A stretch of 64,000 nucleotides of DNA from Anoxybacteroides tepidamans (GTDB lineage: Bacteria; Bacillota; Bacilli; Bacillales; Anoxybacillaceae): assembly GCF_014201465.1 (NCBI RefSeq), contig NZ_JACHEP010000001.1, positions 104,833 to 168,832 of the forward strand, given 5' to 3'. The notes below the pieces were generated by a model, which had not been told where the DNA came from, did not search any database, and worked only from the letters and a program-made list of their open reading frames with translations. The position numbers and the translations under genes are program-made. Within the stretch, counting starts at the first letter, position 1; each line of letters begins with the position of its first letter. Shown here in pieces: positions 62,321 to 64,000 of the stretch.

Positions 62321-62327
62321 AGCTTTG

Positions 62328-64000
62328 TTATACGTTCGAGATGTGATTTTCCCACTGTTTCGCCAGCTCAATAAAGAAGGAAAGCGATTCAGGGTTCGCC
62401 ATCGAGCCAACGTTCACCGCTTTTTCAAGCGGGAAGCCTAATAAAATTTTGCGAATTGGGATTTCCATTTTCTTTCCGTTTAACGTTTTTGGAATTTGTT
62501 CGACTTGATAAATGTCGTCTGGAATAAAGCGCGGCGATACTTGCGCTTTAATTGCTTCCTTAATTTGCTTTTTTAATGCGTCGTCTAGTTCTACCCCTGG
62601 TTGAAGGACAACAAACAGCGGCATAAATGATTTCCGCCCCATCACTTCTAAGTCAATGATTAAACTATCTAGAATGCCGGCCACCGTTTCGACTGCTCGG
62701 TAAATTTCGCTCGTGCCCATACGGACGCCGGCGCGGTTAATCGTCGAATCCGAGCGGCCGTAAATAACACAGCTGCCTTGTTCATCGATTTTAATCCAGT
62801 CCCCATGTTTCCACACGCCTGGATACGTATCAAAATAGCTTTCTTTATAGCGGCGATCGTTTTCATCGTTCCAGAAAAAGAGCGGCATCGACGGCATCGG
62901 TTCGGTGATGACTAACTCCCCAACCTCGTTAATAAGCGAATTTCCATGTTCATCAAACGCTTGCACATTTGCCCCAAGCGAGCGGCATTGCAGCATGCCA
63001 GCACGAACAGGCAACAGCGGAGATCCGCCGACAAACGCGGTGCACACATCTGTCCCACCGCTGCACGATACGAGCCAAACGTCTTCTTTCACGTGCTCAT
63101 ACACCCAAACAAACCCTTCCGTCGTCAGCGGCGACCCTGTCGAAAGAACGGCTTGCAAACGAGAAAGGTCGTACTTGTCTTTCGGCTGAATCCCTTGTTT
63201 CATACAAACGTTAATAAACGCTGCACTTGTGCCAAAATGCGTGATGTTCGCTTCTTCTGCCAGCTCCCACAATACATGGGCATCCGGAAACGTCGGACTG
63301 CCGTCGTACAGAACAACCGTTGCCCCAACTAACAAACCGCCGATTAAGAAATTCCACATCATCCAACCGGTCGTCGTAAACCAGAAAAACGTGCTATCAT
63401 GTGTAATATTGCATTCAATCGATAAAATTTTTAAATGCTCTAATAAAATACCGCCATGCCCTTGCACGATCGGCTTTGGCAATCCGGTCGTTCCAGAAGA
63501 ATATAAAATCCATAGCGGATGGGCAAACGGCACTTGTTCATACACAAGTTCGCTTTCTGCTTGCAACATGTCCGTCCATAATAAAACAGAATCGTCCCAC
63601 GCACTTACATCGTCACGCAAATACGGAACGACAATCGTCTTTTTTAACGACGGAAGCTTTTCTTGCAGCTCTTTGACAACAGGCACTTTATCAAACGTTT
63701 TTCCGTTATATTGACAACCGTCAACCGCAAACAAAATCGTCGGCTCAATTTGTTGGAAGCGATCGATGACGCTGTTGGCGCCAAAATCCGGAGAGCAGCT
63801 TGACCAAATTGCCCCGATGCTCGCACACGCCAAAAACGCTACGACCGTTTCCGGAATGTTTGGCATGTAAGCGACGACACGATCGCCTTGTTTCACGCCA
63901 AGTTTTTTCAGTGCCGAAGCGACCGCCGCCGTTTGTTGTTTTAACTCTGCCCACGTCACTTCACGTAGCGAAACACGCTCAGAACGGAACAAAAGCGCCG
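62328..64000 (-). CDS. Acetoacetyl-CoA synthetase, N-terminus cut by window edge
   Basis: The frame is open to the right edge; about 557 of an expected 650 or so residues are present, so only the first hundred are missing. AMP-binding blocks: LYSSGTTGLPKPIVQGHGG (P-loop), FWFTTTGWMMWN (WF-x-T-x-T-W-M), GVRMGTSEIYR and the C-terminal Lys-containing tail PKTLNGKKMEIP. The WM..SCSGGTDV pattern marks acetoacetate-CoA ligases rather than acetyl-CoA synthetases. It activates acetoacetate for re-use of ketone bodies or PHB monomers. Confidence 0.93.
   Translation of the reverse strand, partial: ALLFRSERVSLREVTWAELKQQTAAVASALKKLGVKQGDRVVAYMPNIPETVVAFLACASIGAIWSSCSPDFGANSVIDRFQQIEPTILFAVDGCQYNGKTFDKVPVVKELQEKLPSLKKTIVVPYLRDDVSAWDDSVLLWTDMLQAESELVYEQVPFAHPLWILYSSGTTGLPKPIVQGHGGILLEHLKILSIECNITHDSTFFWFTTTGWMMWNFLIGGLLVGATVVLYDGSPTFPDAHVLWELAEEANITHFGTSAAFINVCMKQGIQPKDKYDLSRLQAVLSTGSPLTTEGFVWVYEHVKEDVWLVSCSGGTDVCTAFVGGSPLLPVRAGMLQCRSLGANVQAFDEHGNSLINEVGELVITEPMPSMPLFFWNDENDRRYKESYFDTYPGVWKHGDWIKIDEQGSCVIYGRSDSTINRAGVRMGTSEIYRAVETVAGILDSLIIDLEVMGRKSFMPLFVVLQPGVELDDALKKQIKEAIKAQVSPRFIPDDIYQVEQIPKTLNGKKMEIPIRKILLGFPLEKAVNVGSMANPESLSFFIELAKQWENHISNV

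Noticed and set aside
1-64000. CRISPR arrays, rRNA and tRNA genes
   Set aside because: No regularly spaced short repeats, rRNA segments or tRNA cloverleaves with CCA-type ends were seen in the window; the 21-base tandem repeats at 55020-55103 are coding.

Overview
The window is a chromosomal stretch of a spore-forming, low-to-moderate GC Bacillota bacterium, most likely a thermophilic Bacillaceae of the Anoxybacillus/Geobacillus type. This rests on spore genes (tlp, sspN, a gamma-like SASP, cotD with a sigma-K-type promoter), a class B RNase P RNA, AGGAGG-type ribosome binding sites, frequent GTG/TTG starts, a two-subunit SoxB/ba3-type oxidase with its tiny subunit IIa, and gene order like the B. 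subtilis yne, ypb-ypw-ypv and yps-ypr regions. The genus is an inference.

Layout. 1-7600: an FAD oxidoreductase (cut by the left edge), a DUF502 membrane protein, a CorA transporter, yneR, a thioesterase-yneQ-yneP operon, sspN-tlp, an FbpB-type protein, yneN, a SASP-like gene, a rhodanese and ypbS. 7600-13100: dynA (two-GTPase bacterial dynamin) and the alkylpyrone pair bpsA/bpsB. 13200-15660: a ba3-type cytochrome oxidase operon preceded by an FNR-type site. 15690-19510: M32 carboxypeptidase and DinG/XPD-like helicase ypvA. 19500-21330: an AT-rich islet with a truncated ORF, a PIN toxin-antitoxin pair between direct repeats, a branched palindromic repeat (second copy near 3400) and an integrase remnant. 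21350-29915: ypsC, a PAS-GGDEF-EAL protein, rnpB, gpsB-ypsA, cotD and the mitomycin repair pair mrfA-mrfB.

30100-40250: a cysteine synthase paralogue, a soluble histidine kinase, a nuclease lipoprotein, a YitT protein, tatA, a TPP-riboswitch-controlled thiM-thiD-thiE operon, ykoS-ykoT-like envelope genes and the His-rich ymaF. 40340-53260: a complete-looking 15-gene ethanolamine utilization microcompartment operon on the minus strand (eutL, a tailed BMC gene, eutE, eutM, eutD/pduL, an unknown gene, eutN, eutS, eutP, eutW, eutV, eutA, eutB, eutC, eat). It starts at a consensus promoter followed by a terminator and an ANTAR-type hairpin. Eat imports ethanolamine, EutBC with reactivase EutA makes acetaldehyde inside the shell, EutE makes acetyl-CoA and EutD makes acetyl-phosphate; EutW/EutV control the operon by antitermination.

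53290-64000: a HAD phosphatase, a GNAT acetyltransferase, a coiled-coil protein with heptad-sized DNA repeats, the NAD(P)H-hydrate repair enzyme, a DCC protein with an alpha/beta hydrolase, two Uma2-family genes, a hemolysin III-like protein, a tautomerase, an SDR and an acetoacetyl-CoA synthetase cut by the right edge. Functions are assigned by recognised family motifs and gene order; no database search was run.
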